A stretch of DNA of 50,997 bases from Mesorhizobium sp. CU3. Its GTDB lineage: Bacteria; Pseudomonadota; Alphaproteobacteria; Rhizobiales; Rhizobiaceae. This document shows positions 50,836 through 50,997 of the stretch, piece by piece. The DNA lies in assembly GCF_006442965.1 (NCBI RefSeq), contig NZ_VFWX01000027.1, forward strand, positions 1 to 50,997, written 5' to 3'. Below the pieces are notes generated by a model. That model ran no database searches. It was not told where the DNA came from and saw only the letters and a list, made by a program, of their open reading frames with translations. The first letter of the stretch is position 1. Every line of letters begins with the position of its first letter. Position numbers and translations under genes: made by a program.

Positions 50836-50997
50836 TCAGCGGTCGAAGACCAGCCTGGAGTAACCGAGGAAGGACAGCGACATGGCAACGACAGAGGCAA
50901 AGGCGAGCGCGACAAGGGGCGGCAGGGCGGGCAGCGCGAAGAGCAATGTGCAATAGACCAGGTAGTTGACGATGCTGGTGGCGATGCCGACGCCGCC
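50836..50997 (-). CDS. GtrA-like membrane protein, 3' end only
   Basis: The last 53 codons of a minus-strand gene that runs off the window. The translation starts GGVGIATSIVNYLVYCTLL and ends LSFLGYSRLVFDR, a TM-rich GtrA-type ending in which a final FxGYSRLVF-like stretch is typical. GtrA proteins are flippases or accessory proteins for polyprenyl-linked sugars. The stop is about 80 bases from the gshB start, so they are separate units or a loosely spaced operon. Confidence 0.7.
   Translation of the reverse strand, partial: GGVGIATSIVNYLVYCTLLFALPALPPLVALAFASVVAMSLSFLGYSRLVFDR

Overview
The window is high-GC chromosomal DNA that fits an alphaproteobacterium of the Mesorhizobium / Phyllobacteriaceae type. 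This rests on the gene repertoire (PhoX, malate synthase G, efeUOB, comM close to gshB, short XRE regulators) and on many rhizobial-style palindromic intergenic repeats. The genus is an inference, since no rRNA or other marker is present.

Layout. 1-4.9 kb: a threonine/serine dehydratase, then a tightly coupled minus-strand operon of a CecR-like TetR regulator, a HlyD-type adaptor, an ABC ATPase and an ABC-2 permease, with a perfect palindrome inside its promoter. 4.9-10 kb: a CYTH-CHAD pair, a YiiX-like permuted papain protein, an XRE regulator divergent from an SMP-30-like secreted protein, and an EamA transporter. 10-16 kb: SulP permease with a small XRE regulator, PAP2 phosphatase, small DMT protein, PhoX, and a 74-aa conserved-looking small protein. 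16-22 kb: MarR-GNAT, a stand-alone DUF2156 protein, a PadR-DUF1700-DUF2807 trio, and a second ABC exporter pair. 22-28 kb: a phospholipase D-like protein, MsrA, an MXKDX-type repeat protein, a DUF1223 protein and an orphan TadG-like protein, separated by repeats. 28-30 kb: lepA.

30.3-33.2 kb is the most unusual part. Four co-directional, nearly touching genes lie in DNA of much lower GC (43-45% in two 60-base lines I counted, against 68% in one counted line of lepA). They encode a TGT/DpdA-like transglycosylase, an OGG-like helix-hairpin-helix glycosylase, a shortened QueC-like enzyme, and a 142-aa alpha/beta protein whose N-terminus is Met followed by seven glycines. QueC, TGT and OGG homologues are the accessory trio of type IV CBASS, but no CD-NTase is present. 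I interpret this as a horizontally acquired, probably antiviral, deazaguanine-based system in which the QueC-like enzyme may modify the N-terminal glycine of the small protein. That function is a hypothesis.

33.2-39 kb: two small membrane proteins, a tandem pair of secreted six-cysteine paralogues, a double-CDGSH iron-sulfur protein and a hydantoinase A-type protein, with a dense array of palindromic repeats. 39-51 kb: malate synthase G (glcB) with a strong terminator, an efeUOB iron-uptake operon with an extra imelysin gene, a small membrane protein with a TetR regulator and operator, comM, a GT8 glycosyltransferase lying between comM and gshB, gshB, and the 3' end of a GtrA-like gene.
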